From assembly GCA_963759115.1 (NCBI GenBank), contig CAVWXT010000002.1:186001-250000 (forward strand): DNA of 64,000 bases, given 5' to 3'. Below the pieces are notes generated by a model. That model made no database searches and had not been told where the DNA came from. It worked only from the letters and a program-made list of their open reading frames with translations. Below are positions 9,661-19,500 of the stretch, one piece after another. Made by a program: the position numbers and the translations under genes. The stretch is from CAVWXT01 sp963759115. Its GTDB lineage: Bacteria > Planctomycetota > Planctomycetia > Pirellulales > Thermoguttaceae. The first letter of the stretch is position 1; each line of letters begins with the position of its first letter.

Positions 9661-10605
9661 ATGCCCTCGCTAGACAACATTCGGGCCGCCTTCGATCTCC
9701 TTCCCGATGCCGTGTTCTGCATCGACCGCCAGACGATGACCTTCGCCCTCGCTAACCAAGCGGCCTGTGCGAGCCTCGGCTACACGGCGCAGGAACTTCT
9801 GGCGGCGGGCCCGTGCCACGTTTGCTCGCAGGAGGACGTGGCGGCCCTGGCGGCGCGGCTCGATGGGGCCGCGGCTGGGGAGCAGCCGCCCTCGGCCATG
9901 ATCCGCACGCGACAACGACGAAAGGACGGCCTGGCGGTGCCCGTCGAGTGGCACGTAACAGCCGTCCGAGAATCGGGGGCGGAATACTGGATCGTCGTCG
10001 CCCGAGAGCTTTCGGCCAGCGGCGCTGCGGGCGGATTGGTCGGCGAGGCGTGCCTGGAATCGCGTGAACTGGGCATTCCTGGACACGACCCGTTGACAGG
10101 TCTGCCTGACCGTCGCCTGTTCGAACGACGGCTCGATCGGGCGCTGGGGCGGGCACGGCAGCACGACGACTACAAGTTCGCCGTGTGCTTCATCGACCTC
10201 GACAACTTTAAGGAGATCAACGACGCTTGCGGGCACCTGGTGGGAGATCGCGTGTTGTGTGAAGTTGCCCGGCGGCTGTCTGGTTGCGTTCGGCCCGGCG
10301 ACATGGTGGCGCGTTACGGCGGCGACGAGTTCACCGTGCTGGTCGACAACCTGCACGGCGACGGCGAGGCGATGCTCGTGGCCCGGCGAATTCTCGGCCA
10401 AATGGAGATGCCGGCGACCATTGACGGACGTTCCTTGAAGGTGGCCCTCAGCATCGGGGTTGCCGTGGGCTCGCGAGACGATCGGCGGATCCAGGATTTG
10501 CTGCACGCCGCCGACCGTGCGATGTATGGCGTCAAGGCGATGGGGGGGAACAATTGCCAGTTCTCTACCGACGCGTTGGTCCCTGGCCATGTCAAGCCGC
10601 GATGA
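9661..10605 (+). CDS. PAS-GGDEF diguanylate cyclase
   Basis: Makes cyclic di-GMP from two GTP. Starting at MPSLDN, residues 5-110 form a PAS sensor (AAFDLLPDAVFCIDRQ, ANQAACASLGYTAQELL) and residues ~145-305 a GGDEF domain beginning DPLTGLPDRRLFERRLDRAL. The active site RYGGDEF is intact, and RPGD lies five residues before it, the exact RxxD inhibitory I-site arrangement, so product inhibition is expected. No transmembrane helix is visible. The gene diverges from the exopolysaccharide operon, which fits c-di-GMP control of polymer production, though the link is inferred. Other possible starts are 9571 and 9529; none has a clear Shine-Dalgarno site, and I chose the codon next to the PAS domain. 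Confidence 0.85.
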   Translation: MPSLDNIRAAFDLLPDAVFCIDRQTMTFALANQAACASLGYTAQELLAAGPCHVCSQEDVAALAARLDGAAAGEQPPSAMIRTRQRRKDGLAVPVEWHVTAVRESGAEYWIVVARELSASGAAGGLVGEACLESRELGIPGHDPLTGLPDRRLFERRLDRALGRARQHDDYKFAVCFIDLDNFKEINDACGHLVGDRVLCEVARRLSGCVRPGDMVARYGGDEFTVLVDNLHGDGEAMLVARRILGQMEMPATIDGRSLKVALSIGVAVGSRDDRRIQDLLHAADRAMYGVKAMGGNNCQFSTDALVPGHVKPR

Positions 10606-10620
10606 CAGCCGGGCGAGGGA

Positions 10621-10695
10621 ATGGGGACTGGCTCCGTCGCCTCGATCGGCCAGACTGGCCGAAACGGCTTGCGGCGACGGTGCCTGTCCCCTTTC
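10621..10695. repeat. GGGGAC-type hairpin repeat, first of a tandem pair
   Basis: The left arm GGGGACTGGCTCCGTCGCC (from 10623) pairs with GGCGACGGTGCCTGTCCCC (to ~10690), with two mismatches. It lies directly after the diguanylate cyclase stop. Confidence 0.8.
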
Positions 10696-10721
10696 CCGCG
10701 ACGGTCGGCGCCGCGCGGCGG

Positions 10722-10806
10722 AAAAAAAGGGGACAGGCACCGTGGCGGCAGCGTTTCTCCCAATGCCAAACCGACTTGTGCCACGGAGCCAGTCCCCCTT
10801 TTTCCC
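10722..10806. repeat. GGGGAC-type hairpin repeat, second of a tandem pair
   Basis: The left arm AAAGGGGACAGGCACCGTGG pairs with TGCCACGGAGCCAGTCCCC near 10779-10797. The outer arms of the pair at 10623 and 10797 are also complementary to each other, and so are the inner arms, so the tract can fold as two hairpins or as one long cruciform. It ends 25 bp before the dus start. Confidence 0.8.
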
Positions 10807-10831
10807 CACAGCCGCTGAGGTTCTGTTCCAA

Positions 10832-11788
10832 ATGAAGATCGGCCCGGTGCGACTTCCACACCCGATCACGCTGGCTCCCCTGGAGGAGCACAGCAATCTC
10901 TGTTTTCGCACGCTGATGAAGCGGTTCGGCGCGAGTCTGGTGTGCAGCGAGCGGGTCGATGCGGCACGGGTGGTTCACGGCGACCGCCGCGCGCTGCGAG
11001 CCCTCAGCACGGCCTCCTTCGAGGCGCCACGGGCAGGCCAGATCAGCGGCGCCGACCCGACGACGTTGGCTGCCGCCGCGCGCGTCGTGCAGGAAGTCGG
11101 GTTCGACATCGTCGATCTCAACTTCGAGTGTCCCGTGCGACGACTGCTCGAACGCGGCGAGGGAGGTTCGCTGCTGGCCGATCCACCGGCCATCGGACGG
11201 GCGGTTGCCGCGGTGGTGCGGGCTGTTTCCATCCCCGTGACGATCAAGATTCGCAGTGGTCCGGACGGGCGACGCGAAACGGCCGTCGAGGTGGCACAAC
11301 GCGCCGAGGAGGCGGGCGCGGCGGCCGTCAGCGTCCATGCCCGCAGCGTGGCCCAGGGTTACGTCGGCGGCCCTGATTGGGGCGTCGTAACACGCGTGAA
11401 GCGGGCCGTGAAGATCCCCGTGATCGGCAGCGGCGGAATCCGCCAAGCCGGCGACGCCATCCGCCGGCTGCGGGAAAGCGGCGCGGATGCGGTAGCGGTC
11501 GGCCGCGGCTGCCTGGGCAATCCGTGGATTTTCCAGCAGGCCCGTGCACTCTGGTCGGGCGGCCAGGAAACCACCGAGCCGACGGCGCAGCAGCGGGTCC
11601 GCGCGATGCTGCAACTCGTGGAAGATGAGTTTCGCTTCTTCGGTGCGACGGTGGCTCGGCGTCGTTTGCCGCGGACCAGTGGATACTTTGTGCGGTTCTT
11701 GCCGAACCACGCGGCCTTTCGCGCATCGCTGCCGCAGGTGAGGAACCTCGCGGAGTTTCGCCGTCTGGTGCGGAAGCAATGGGGGTGA
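10832..11788 (+). CDS. dus: tRNA-dihydrouridine synthase (Dus family)
   Basis: A 318-aa FMN-dependent enzyme that reduces uridine to dihydrouridine in tRNA. Visible family features: an N-terminal TIM barrel opening with LPHPITLAPLEEHSNLCFR, the catalytic-cysteine strand DLNFECPVRRLLERGEG, VTIKIRSGPDGR, the VHARSVAQGYVGGPDWGVV segment, IPVIGSGGIRQAGDA, and GADAVAVGRGCLGNPWIFQQ for FMN phosphate binding. The C-terminal helical domain is complete. Length and motifs fit a DusB-like member, but I do not assign the subtype. The in-frame reading extends upstream through the repeat at 10722-10806; the ATG at 10832 is chosen because homology begins there (MKIGPVRL). Confidence 0.92.
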   Translation: MKIGPVRLPHPITLAPLEEHSNLCFRTLMKRFGASLVCSERVDAARVVHGDRRALRALSTASFEAPRAGQISGADPTTLAAAARVVQEVGFDIVDLNFECPVRRLLERGEGGSLLADPPAIGRAVAAVVRAVSIPVTIKIRSGPDGRRETAVEVAQRAEEAGAAAVSVHARSVAQGYVGGPDWGVVTRVKRAVKIPVIGSGGIRQAGDAIRRLRESGADAVAVGRGCLGNPWIFQQARALWSGGQETTEPTAQQRVRAMLQLVEDEFRFFGATVARRRLPRTSGYFVRFLPNHAAFRASLPQVRNLAEFRRLVRKQWG

Positions 11789-12160
11789 CCACCGCGCGAA
11801 CGTCTCGCTTGATTGCACATCCACGCAACACCCGCGCAAAAAACGCGCCACTGACGCAAGCTGAAGGTGGCGTTGGCCTTGATCTGAGCCGTCGTTTCCG
11901 TCCGCGGCTGCCTGCGTGAGAACGGCGGCAGAAAATTCGCGTCAGATGGCCGACGGTGAACGGAACAGGGCGAGTAGCGGCATCTAACCAAGGGGTAGGC
12001 CACTATCGAGGGGATTGATACAGTGTTGCAGAATGTAAATCGTAACTTCTTTGTAGAGAATGTCTTATGACATCACGATGCCAGGTTTGCTATACTTTCA
12101 GGGGGGCTTGGATGTATGCGTTTGGGGTCGGAGAAATTGTGAGAATTCCCGACCAAATGC
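11789..12160. other. Intergenic region without a supported gene
   Basis: No convincing coding frame on either strand. Base composition drops sharply towards 12000-12200 (AT-rich) ahead of the PEP-CTERM gene, which fits a regulatory region. Confidence 0.6.
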
Positions 12161-12189
12161 TTGCAAGATTTGTAGCCGCTTGTTAAAGT
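12161..12189 (+). promoter_or_regulatory. Possible promoter of the PEP-CTERM gene
   Basis: TTGCAA (12161-12166), a 17-bp spacer and TAAAGT (12184-12189), each 4/6 to consensus, in AT-rich DNA. This would leave a leader of about 130 nt before the start at 12325. Confidence 0.35.
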
Positions 12190-12324
12190 AAACGCTGTTG
12201 TGGGGTGTATCAGCTATGGCGGTTGCAACGAGAAATGGGGTGTTTCGGAACGACCGGCCAAAAAGTGTTCTTGACGTTTTGCCCCGTACTGCATTGTTTC
12301 ACGTTTCTACCTGAGGAGGCAGTC

Positions 12325-13326
12325 ATGATGAGATTTGGTAAAGCAATTGCGACCAGTTTCCTGGTTGGGAGTTTTGTGTTGATCTTTGCTGCGTTGGCGC
12401 AGGCCGGCCCCGTCGCTATTGATGTCGTGTGGGTGCATGACGTGGGTAACACGGCGGACACCACCACCTATGGCGCAGTGGCCTACGTTTACGCGATTGG
12501 CAAGTACGAGGTTACCGCTACCCAGTACACGGCGTTTCTCAACGCCGTGGCCAGCAGCGATCCCAACGGATTGTACAACGCAGCTATGGCCGGTTCTACC
12601 GGGTGCGGGATTACGCGGAACGGCACGTCGGGCAGCTATACTTACACCTTGAATGCGACCTACGCAAATCGCCCGGTGAATTTCGTCAATCAGTACGACG
12701 GTTTTCGCATGGCCAACTGGATTCAAAACGGCGAGCCGAACGGTCTGGGCGAGGTCGCCGGGAGCACGGAAGCCGGCACGTACACGATGAGCGGCCCCAG
12801 TTCCACCAGCTTCGCCCCCGATGCGACTTACCGGCTAAATAACTATAATTCGCCGGCCACGGCCCACTGGGTCGTGCCCACCGATAACGAGTGGTACAAG
12901 GCCGCGTACTATAAGGGTGGCGGCACCAGCGCCGGCTACTGGTCTTATGCGACTCAGTCAAACTCCTTGCCAGGCACGACTTATCCCGACCTGACCGGCA
13001 ACAACGCGAACTTCAATAACGCGGGGGGCAGCCCGACCGACGTAGGACGTTATGCCCTCTCGGTCAGTGCGTATGGAACCTTCGATCAGACAGGGAACGT
13101 GGCGGAGTATGTCCAGTCCGGTTTCGTGCGCGGCGGGGAATACGATTATTCAGGCATCTCGCCGTTTCTGATCGACAAGACCAGTCGCTATGCACCTGGC
13201 GGCGTGGGCGGAGAAAATGCCTTTCAGGGGATCCGCCTCGGCTTAGTCCCCGAACCGGGCACCATGGCCATGCTGATCGGCCTCGCTTTGATGGGTATGG
13301 TCTACTGGCGACGGCCGAAGGCCTGA
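12325..13326 (+). CDS. PEP-CTERM protein with formylglycine-generating-enzyme-like fold
   Basis: A 333-aa exported protein. A signal peptide (MMRFGKAIATSFLVGSFVL, cleavage after AQA) is followed by an FGE/SUMF1-type domain: VYAIGKYEVTATQYTAFLNA, YDGFRMANWIQNGE, VVPTDNEWYKAAYY, TDVGRYALSVSAYGTFDQTG and VRGGEYDYS. A PEP-CTERM anchor ends it: VPEPGTMAML, a helix and WRRPKA. This signal is recognised by exosortase in exopolysaccharide-producing bacteria. The cysteine pair that copper uses in true formylglycine-generating enzymes is absent (the only mature-region cysteine is in STGCGITRN), so catalysis is unlikely and a surface or matrix role is more plausible. The start has a strong GAGGAGG site at 12313-12319. 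GC content is lower than in flanking genes. Confidence 0.85.
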   Translation: MMRFGKAIATSFLVGSFVLIFAALAQAGPVAIDVVWVHDVGNTADTTTYGAVAYVYAIGKYEVTATQYTAFLNAVASSDPNGLYNAAMAGSTGCGITRNGTSGSYTYTLNATYANRPVNFVNQYDGFRMANWIQNGEPNGLGEVAGSTEAGTYTMSGPSSTSFAPDATYRLNNYNSPATAHWVVPTDNEWYKAAYYKGGGTSAGYWSYATQSNSLPGTTYPDLTGNNANFNNAGGSPTDVGRYALSVSAYGTFDQTGNVAEYVQSGFVRGGEYDYSGISPFLIDKTSRYAPGGVGGENAFQGIRLGLVPEPGTMAMLIGLALMGMVYWRRPKA

Positions 13327-13360
13327 CTACTGAACCGTGTTTTTCAGAGATAACAGAAGA

Positions 13361-13394
13361 GCGGGCGCATGGACGACGCGCCCGCTTTTGTTTT
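13361..13394 (+). terminator. Rho-independent terminator
   Basis: The perfect stem GCGGGCGC / GCGCCCGC (13361-13368 and 13378-13385) with a 9-nt loop is followed by TTTTGTTTT. It lies 35 bp after the PEP-CTERM stop. Confidence 0.85.
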
Positions 13395-13519
13395 GCGCCG
13401 ACAAAGAGGACGCCTCGCAATTAGGTGCGTCCAACGGCAGGACGGACTTCCCAACCGTCCGGTTTGTCGGAACCGGCCAGGCACATGTCGATGTCCTGTC
13501 GTCCTTTCCAAAATGGATC

Positions 13520-13566
13520 AGCGAATGTTCCTTGATAATAAGCTGATCTTATGATAAGATATCCTT
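13520..13566 (+). promoter_or_regulatory. LysR promoter with overlapping inverted repeats
   Basis: TTGATA (13532-13537), a 17-bp spacer and TAAGAT (13555-13560). Transcription would start at or next to the ATG at 13567, which implies a leaderless or nearly leaderless message. The same stretch carries interlocking inverted repeats: GATCAGC with GCTGATC, and CTTGATAATAAG with CTTATGATAAG. These resemble a T-N11-A LysR box and suggest autoregulation. Confidence 0.5.
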
Positions 13567-14468
13567 ATGAACGTCGAAACGCTGCGGATTTTCTGCGATG
13601 TCGTACAGCACCAGAGCTTCTCGCGGGGCGCCAAAATCAACGACGTCAGCCAATCGGCGGCCACTCAGTCGATCCACCGCGTCGAGGAGCACTTTGGCGT
13701 CCAATTGGTCGATCGCTCGAAGCGACCGTTTGTCGTAACTCCCGAGGGACAGGCGTGTTACGAGGGGTTTCGTGAGGTCCTGGAGTTCTACGACTCGGTC
13801 GAGGCCCGCGTGCGGTCGCTGCGGATGGAGATCAACGGCTCCGTGCGGGTGGCGGCGATCTACTCCGTCGGTCTGCACGAGATGAGCCGCTGCATGCAGG
13901 ACTTCATGCGACGCTTTCCCAAGGCGAAAGTCCGCTTGGAGTATCTGCGCCCCAACAAGGTCTACGACGCCGTGCTCAACGCCGAGGTCGACCTGGGCAT
14001 CATGTCCTATCCGAGCGCGTCGCCCGACCTGAACATCATCCCTTTGCGTTCCGAGCGCATGGTGGTGGTCTGTCCGCCGAGCCATCCCCTGGCAAGCCAC
14101 GAAGCGGTGACGGCCGAGCAGCTTCAGGGCGTGGATTTCGTCGGCTTCGACCGCGATCTGAGCATCCGCAAGGAAATCGACCGCCACTTTCGGCAGCGTT
14201 CGGTCAATGTCCAGGTGGTGATGGAGTTCGACAACATCGAGACCATCAAGCAGGCCGTGCAGATCGGCGCCGGCGTGAGCATCCTGCCCGAGCCGACGGT
14301 CCGCGAGGACATCCGCAACGGTTCGTTGACCGCCGTTCGTCTGATTGCGCCGAGCTGTTCCGGCCGATCAGCATCATTCACCGCCAGCGCAAGGTGTTCA
14401 CGCCCACGGCGGCCAAGTTCGTCGAGCTCCTGCTCCAGGTGCAGAATCATCCGCCGGAGGCAAACTGA
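13567..14468 (+). CDS. LysR-family transcriptional regulator, one frameshift
   Basis: Residues 1-60 form the winged helix-turn-helix (MNVETLRIFCDVVQHQSFSR, SQSAATQSIHRVEEHFGVQL). The substrate-binding domain begins near NGSVRVAAIYSVGLHEMSR and includes GVSILPEPTVRED. A lost C near 14352 shifts the frame; the intended ending reads LIAPELFRPISIIHRQRKVF and stops at 14466-14468. Restoring the base gives 301 codons, the usual LysR length. The TGA overlaps the ATG of the next gene, so the two are translationally coupled and the regulator probably controls the RACo-type gene as well as itself. The inducer is unknown. Confidence 0.85.
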
Positions 14469-16396
14469 TGCGCGATCCGGAAGTGTTGGTGAGCTTCCGG
14501 CCGTCGGGCAGGGAGGCCTACGTGTTGCCCGGCACCCGATTGGTCGAAGCGGCGGCCGAAGCCGGCTTAGTGCTCGAACTTCCTTGTGGCGGCGAGGGGC
14601 TTTGCGGCCGGTGCCGGGTCATCGTGACCACGGGCGCCGCCGAGCCGACGGCCGTCGAGCGTCAATGGCTCTCGGCCGAGGAACTCGCGGGGGGCTGGCG
14701 GCTGGCCTGCCAATCGGCCGTCCACGGGTCCACCGAAGTCGAGATTCCGCCCGGCGTGCGGGCTGCGGCCGATCATAAGATCCTTGTGCATTGGCAGGAA
14801 AAGTGGCAGGAAAAGGGGTCGGGAGTCGTTTTTCGGGACGGCCCAGAGGGTGCTACGCATAAACGACTCCCGACCCCTTTTCCTGCGGCGGACGACCCGC
14901 CCGTGCGAAAACAGTACGTCGAACTTTCTTGCCCCCGCCGCGGCGACGATCTGCCCGACGTGCTGCGTTTGGAGCGGGCGGTGAATGCCGGGCCGCTGGA
15001 GGCCGATCTCGCGCTGCTGCGCGAGATCCCCGCCCGGCTGCGCGAACTCGAGTTCCGCGGCACGGCGGTGCTTGCCGACGGCCGCCTGTTGGACTTCGAG
15101 CCGGGCAATACGGCGGCCGACGCCTTCGCTGTCGCCCTCGATATCGGCACCACGACGTTGGTGGCTACGCTGCTCGATCTGGGCACGGGCAGCGAATGGG
15201 CCGTCGAGGCGCGGCTGAATCCGCAAACCCGCTTCGGCGACGACGTGCTGACGCGCATCCTTCAGGCGAGACAAGGCCCCGACGGCCTTCGGCAACTGCA
15301 CGCCGCGATCACGCTGGCCGTCGACGAGATGATCGGCCAGTTGTGCCGGCAGGCGGGCATCCCGCGGGAGCGGATTTACGAATTGACTTTCGCCGGCAAC
15401 ACCACCATGCAGCAACTCCTTTGTGGAGTTGATCCGAGCTCGTTGGGCGAGGTGCCGTTCGTGCCGGCCATGGCACGGGGCCTGGCCTTTCCCGCCGCGG
15501 AGCTTGGGCTGCACATCCACCCCCGCGGCAGCAGCTACGTCATGCCGGTGATCGGCGGATTCGTCGGCGGCGACACCGTGGCCGGCATTCTGGCTACCGG
15601 TCTGGCGGACGCCGGCGGGCCCGCCTTGCTCTTGGACATCGGCACCAACGGCGAGATCGTGTTGCTGGCCGACGGAAAGCTGTCGGCGGCCTCGACCGCG
15701 GCGGGGCCGGCGTTCGAGGGCGCCCGAATTTCCTGCGGCATGCGGGGCAGCACCGGGGCGATCGAGAAGGTCGTCGTGGACGGCCGCTTGCGAGCCAACG
15801 TCATCGGCAACGTACCGCCGGCGGGACTGTGCGGCTCGGGATTGATCGACGTGGCGGCCGAACTGCTCCGCCATCAACTGCTTACGCCCCAGGGCCGCCT
15901 GCAAACGCCGGACCAACTGCCGTCCGACGTGCTCCCCGACCTGGCCCGGCGGGTCGTGTTGCACGAAAAGCAGGCGGCGTTCGTGCTGGCCTTCGCGTCA
16001 GAAACGGCCGATGGCCGGCCGATCGTCCTCACCCAACGCGACCTCCGCGAACTGCAACTCGCCACGGGCGCGATCCGCGCCGGCATCGCCATCCTTCTGA
16101 AGCGGACCGGTCTGGAGCCGCGAGACCTGACGCGGGTGTTCGTGGGCGGCGGCTTCGGCAATTTCATTCGCCGCAGCAATGCCCAACGGATCGGGCTGCT
16201 GCCCAGCCAGATCGAACACCGGCGGATCCGCTACATGGGCAACACGTCGCTGGCGGGCGCTCGCTTGGCGGCCCTCTCGCAACGTGCCCGGCAGATGGCC
16301 GAAGAACTGGCCCGGCGGACCGAGCACGTCGATCTCTCGACCGACGCGGAGTTTCAGCGGGCGTTCGCCGAGGCGATGATCTTTCCGGAAGCGTAA
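14468..16396 (+). CDS. RACo-like ASKHA protein with N-terminal [2Fe-2S] ferredoxin domain (DUF4445)
   Basis: A 642-aa protein. Residues ~8-95 hold a plant-type [2Fe-2S] domain with the cysteine set CGGEGLCGRC plus a later LACQ. The remainder is the RACo middle and ASKHA ATPase domains: FAVALDIGTTTLVATLLDL (phosphate 1), ELTFAGNTTMQQLLCGVD, LLLDIGTNGEIVLL, PAFEGARISCGMRGS and VFVGGGFGNFI. Characterised relatives use ATP to reduce inactivated corrinoid-protein cobalt to Co(I) in methyltransferase systems. No corrinoid protein or methyltransferase partner lies in this window. About 25 residues near 113-140 come from the perfect inverted repeat at 14807-14885, inserted in frame between the linker DHKILV and PPVRKQYVEL. 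Confidence 0.87.
   Translation: MRDPEVLVSFRPSGREAYVLPGTRLVEAAAEAGLVLELPCGGEGLCGRCRVIVTTGAAEPTAVERQWLSAEELAGGWRLACQSAVHGSTEVEIPPGVRAAADHKILVHWQEKWQEKGSGVVFRDGPEGATHKRLPTPFPAADDPPVRKQYVELSCPRRGDDLPDVLRLERAVNAGPLEADLALLREIPARLRELEFRGTAVLADGRLLDFEPGNTAADAFAVALDIGTTTLVATLLDLGTGSEWAVEARLNPQTRFGDDVLTRILQARQGPDGLRQLHAAITLAVDEMIGQLCRQAGIPRERIYELTFAGNTTMQQLLCGVDPSSLGEVPFVPAMARGLAFPAAELGLHIHPRGSSYVMPVIGGFVGGDTVAGILATGLADAGGPALLLDIGTNGEIVLLADGKLSAASTAAGPAFEGARISCGMRGSTGAIEKVVVDGRLRANVIGNVPPAGLCGSGLIDVAAELLRHQLLTPQGRLQTPDQLPSDVLPDLARRVVLHEKQAAFVLAFASETADGRPIVLTQRDLRELQLATGAIRAGIAILLKRTGLEPRDLTRVFVGGGFGNFIRRSNAQRIGLLPSQIEHRRIRYMGNTSLAGARLAALSQRARQMAEELARRTEHVDLSTDAEFQRAFAEAMIFPEA
14807..14885. repeat. Perfect 25-bp inverted repeat inside the RACo-like gene
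   Basis: The arms 14807-14831 and 14861-14885 (CAGGAAAAGGGGTCGGG onward) are exactly complementary around a 29-bp loop. The loop GGGACGGCCCAGAGGGTGCT closely matches that of the repeat at 30457-30539, although the arms differ. A 12-bp tandem duplication, TGGCAGGAAAAG, marks the left edge. The element is translated without a stop. Confidence 0.9.
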
Positions 16397-16505
16397 TTGG
16401 CTGCGTCTCTGCTCCCCTTCCGTTTCCAACGGCAGACGGCTAGAATGCCCGCTTCCGGGGTGTGCGGTGTGCAGTGCATCAAAGCCCCTGCCAGGAGACT
16501 CCCGC

Positions 16506-19500
16506 ATGGCGTCGGATACCGACAGCGTCAGATCCATCGCGGGACTGGTTGCCGGATTTCGCGCCAACCTCGCAGCCCTGCGCGATCCTCAAACAAGTGA
16601 AGCGGTCATTCGGCAGGAATACATCGACCCCTTCTGGCTAGCTCTCGGCTGGGACATGGCCAACGAGAGCCACCGCTCGCACGCCGAGAAAGACGTGCTG
16701 ATCGAAGCGCCCGTGGGCACAATCGAGAATGAGCGCGTCCGCAACCGTCGACCGGACTACCTGTTCCGCATCGACGGCTTCCCGCGTTTCGTGGTCGAGG
16801 CCAAGAGAACCGGCGGTTGATCTAAGGACCGATAAGGAGTCGATTTTCCAGGCGAAGACGTATGCCTGGAGCGCCCAGATTCCTTTTGCCGTCCTTACCG
16901 ACTTCGAAGAGTTCCGGCTATTCGATACCACAATCAAACCGTACCTCGAAGAGCCAGGTCGCGGTCGGGTTGAAGAATTCGACTTGCGATTCGAGGACTT
17001 CGTTGCCCAGTGGGACGTTCTGCGGCAAACGTTCAGTCGTGAAGCGGTTGCCGGCGGCTCTCTGGAGCGGTTGCTGGCGAAGCTCAAGAAGGTCCGCGCG
17101 GGACGGCGCATTCGCGGTTTTGACCGTATGCTCTCTGACCTTCGCGGAACAGAGCCCGTTGACCAGGTGTTCTTGAAACACCTGGAGGACTACCGGCTTC
17201 GTTTTGCCCGAGAAATCTATCAGGAGAATCGCACCCGATTCCACGAGGCCGAATCTCGCCACGGCGCGGCAGAACTGGCCGAAGCCACGCAACGTCTGAT
17301 CGACCGACTCGTTTTCATGCGGGTGTGCGAAGACCGCGGCATCATCGGCTACGGCACATTGCGCGGAGCCGTCGAGGACGCCGCCAACCACCGCCTGGAC
17401 CTATACAGTGCCTTGGCGGGGCAATTTCGCGAGTTCGACGCCCGCTTCAACGGCTACCTGTTCAAGGCCCATTTCAGCGAGGAGTTGGCGGTCTCCGCCG
17501 AATTGCTGGCCGACTTCATCCGCTCCCTCTATCAGCCTGAAGGCCCCTACCGTTTCGACGCCATCGGCGACGACCTGCTGGGGATCATTTACGAACGATT
17601 CCTGGGCAGCAGCATTACCGTGCAGCATGGCATCGTTGAAGCGGAGGCCAAACCCGAGGTTCGTCACGCCGGCGGGGTGTATTACACGCCGCGATTCGTC
17701 GTCGATACCATTATCCGCCGCGTGGTTGCGCCGAAGGTCGAAGGCAAGTCGCCGTCGGAAGTCTGCGACGTGAAAATCCTTGACCCTGCATGTGGATCGG
17801 GCTCCTTTCTGATTGCCGCGTACCAATACCTGGTAGATTACTGCTGCCGGTACGTGGCCGACCAACCGGAATCGGCCGAAGTGCCCGCCTCGCCCCGGGC
17901 GCAGAGCCGAACGCGCAAGATCGCCACCAAGAACGGTGAGGGACGTTGGCTCTTGACGCCCGATTTCAAGGCGGAACTGCTCACCTCGTGCATCCACGGG
18001 GTGGACATCGACGCGCAAGCGGTCGAAGTCACCATTATGAGCCTCTACCTGAAGACTCTGGAGAACATGCCGGAGGGATGGCAGCGGGCACTGCTGGAGC
18101 ACCGCCTGCTGCCGCCGTTGGACAACAACATCCAGTGCGGCAACAGCCTGCTCTCGCAGACCGATTTCGACAGCTATTGGGACCAGAAACACGGCAAGCT
18201 GTTTTCGCGCGATCCGGACATTACGTTCCGCATGAATGCATTTGACTGGTCGAGCGAGACGCACGGTTTTGGCCGAATGTTCGCCAGCCGCCGGGGGTTC
18301 GACTGCATTATCGGCAACCCGCCGTACATCCGCGTTCAGGAGCTAAACCACTGGGCCCCCGAGGAGTGCGAATTCTACAAGAGCCGCTACAAGTCGGCCG
18401 CTAAAGGAAACTACGACATCTATGTGGTGTTTATCGAGCGGGCGTTGGAACTGCTGGCCGACGACGGCTTGCTGGGGTTCATTTGCCCGCACAAGTTCTG
18501 GCAGGCGACCTACGGCGCGGGCATTCGCAAAATCATCGCCGACGGCCGACACTTGCGATCGGTGATTGACTTCGCGGATCAACAGGTGTTCCAGAGGCGC
18601 AACAACCTACACGGCAATCCACGTCCTATCGAAGAACGCGAACCGCGACGGGGTCAAGTTGGGCCGTGTCATTCAGTTGACGGATGGAGAAAGCCAGTGC
18701 CATGCATTAGAAGGCCGAAAGAGTGTGGAAGGGGTGGTCAAGTTTTCGGCTTCATACCCGTCCTCCTCCGATGCGTTCCTCTTCGTGGACGCCTCCCAAG
18801 CCGATCTGCTAAAGAAGATTCGAGAGGCGGGACCGCCTCTGTCTAAGGTTGCCTCGGCCATCTTTGTGGGGCTGCAAACCAGCGCGGACGGAGTCTTTAT
18901 TCTCGATCGCTCCGAAAGGCAGTATCGGAGCGCTGCTTTGGCGATGCCTGTTGACATCGAGTCAGGCCTCCTGCATCCGCTCCTGAAAGGTTCGGTGCAT
19001 ATCCGACGATGGCTGCCCGATGCGACCGCGCAAGTGGTGCTCTTTCCCTATGAATTGGCCGCCGGAAAGTGGCGGCTGATGGACGCCGAGAAGGTCGCCC
19101 GCAAGTGGCCGAAGACGTGGGACTACTTGACCCGGTGTAGAGAACGGCTTGCCCGCCGTGAGCGAGGCTCCTTTGAAGGCGATCGCTGGCATGGTTACGT
19201 ATATCCCAAGAACCTGGCAAGAATGAACATGCCGAAGATTCTGACGCCATCGCTCGGGCGCAGGTCGGAGTTCTGCCTGGACGCGGGCGGCGAGTTCTTC
19301 TTCGTAGGAAGCGGCGGGGGAGGCGGGGGAGGATACGGGATCACGATTCCTTCCGACGTTTCATCACACTACGTTCTCGGCGCGCTCAACAGCAGACTTG
19401 TTGACTGGTTCGTTAAGCAGATCACAACGCGATTTCACAGCGGATGGTACGCGTACAACAAGCAATACATCGAACAAATCCCGATCAAACTTCCCGAGAC

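Noticed and set aside
10720..10735. A-run at 10722 as a Rho-independent terminator
   Set aside because: The run lies at the base of the left arm of a repeat element rather than after a stem on the transcribed strand.
18566..18600. Programmed frameshift in the type IIG enzyme (phase-variable R-M)
   Set aside because: The site is CCAGAGGCG with no homopolymer or simple repeat, and a similar extra A occurs at 16815. A phase-variable tract would be a long repeat.
19310..19340. G-rich tract in the type IIG gene as a possible phase-variation tract
   Set aside because: It encodes an in-frame poly-glycine run broken by A bases; it is not a pure homopolymer and does not sit at either frameshift.
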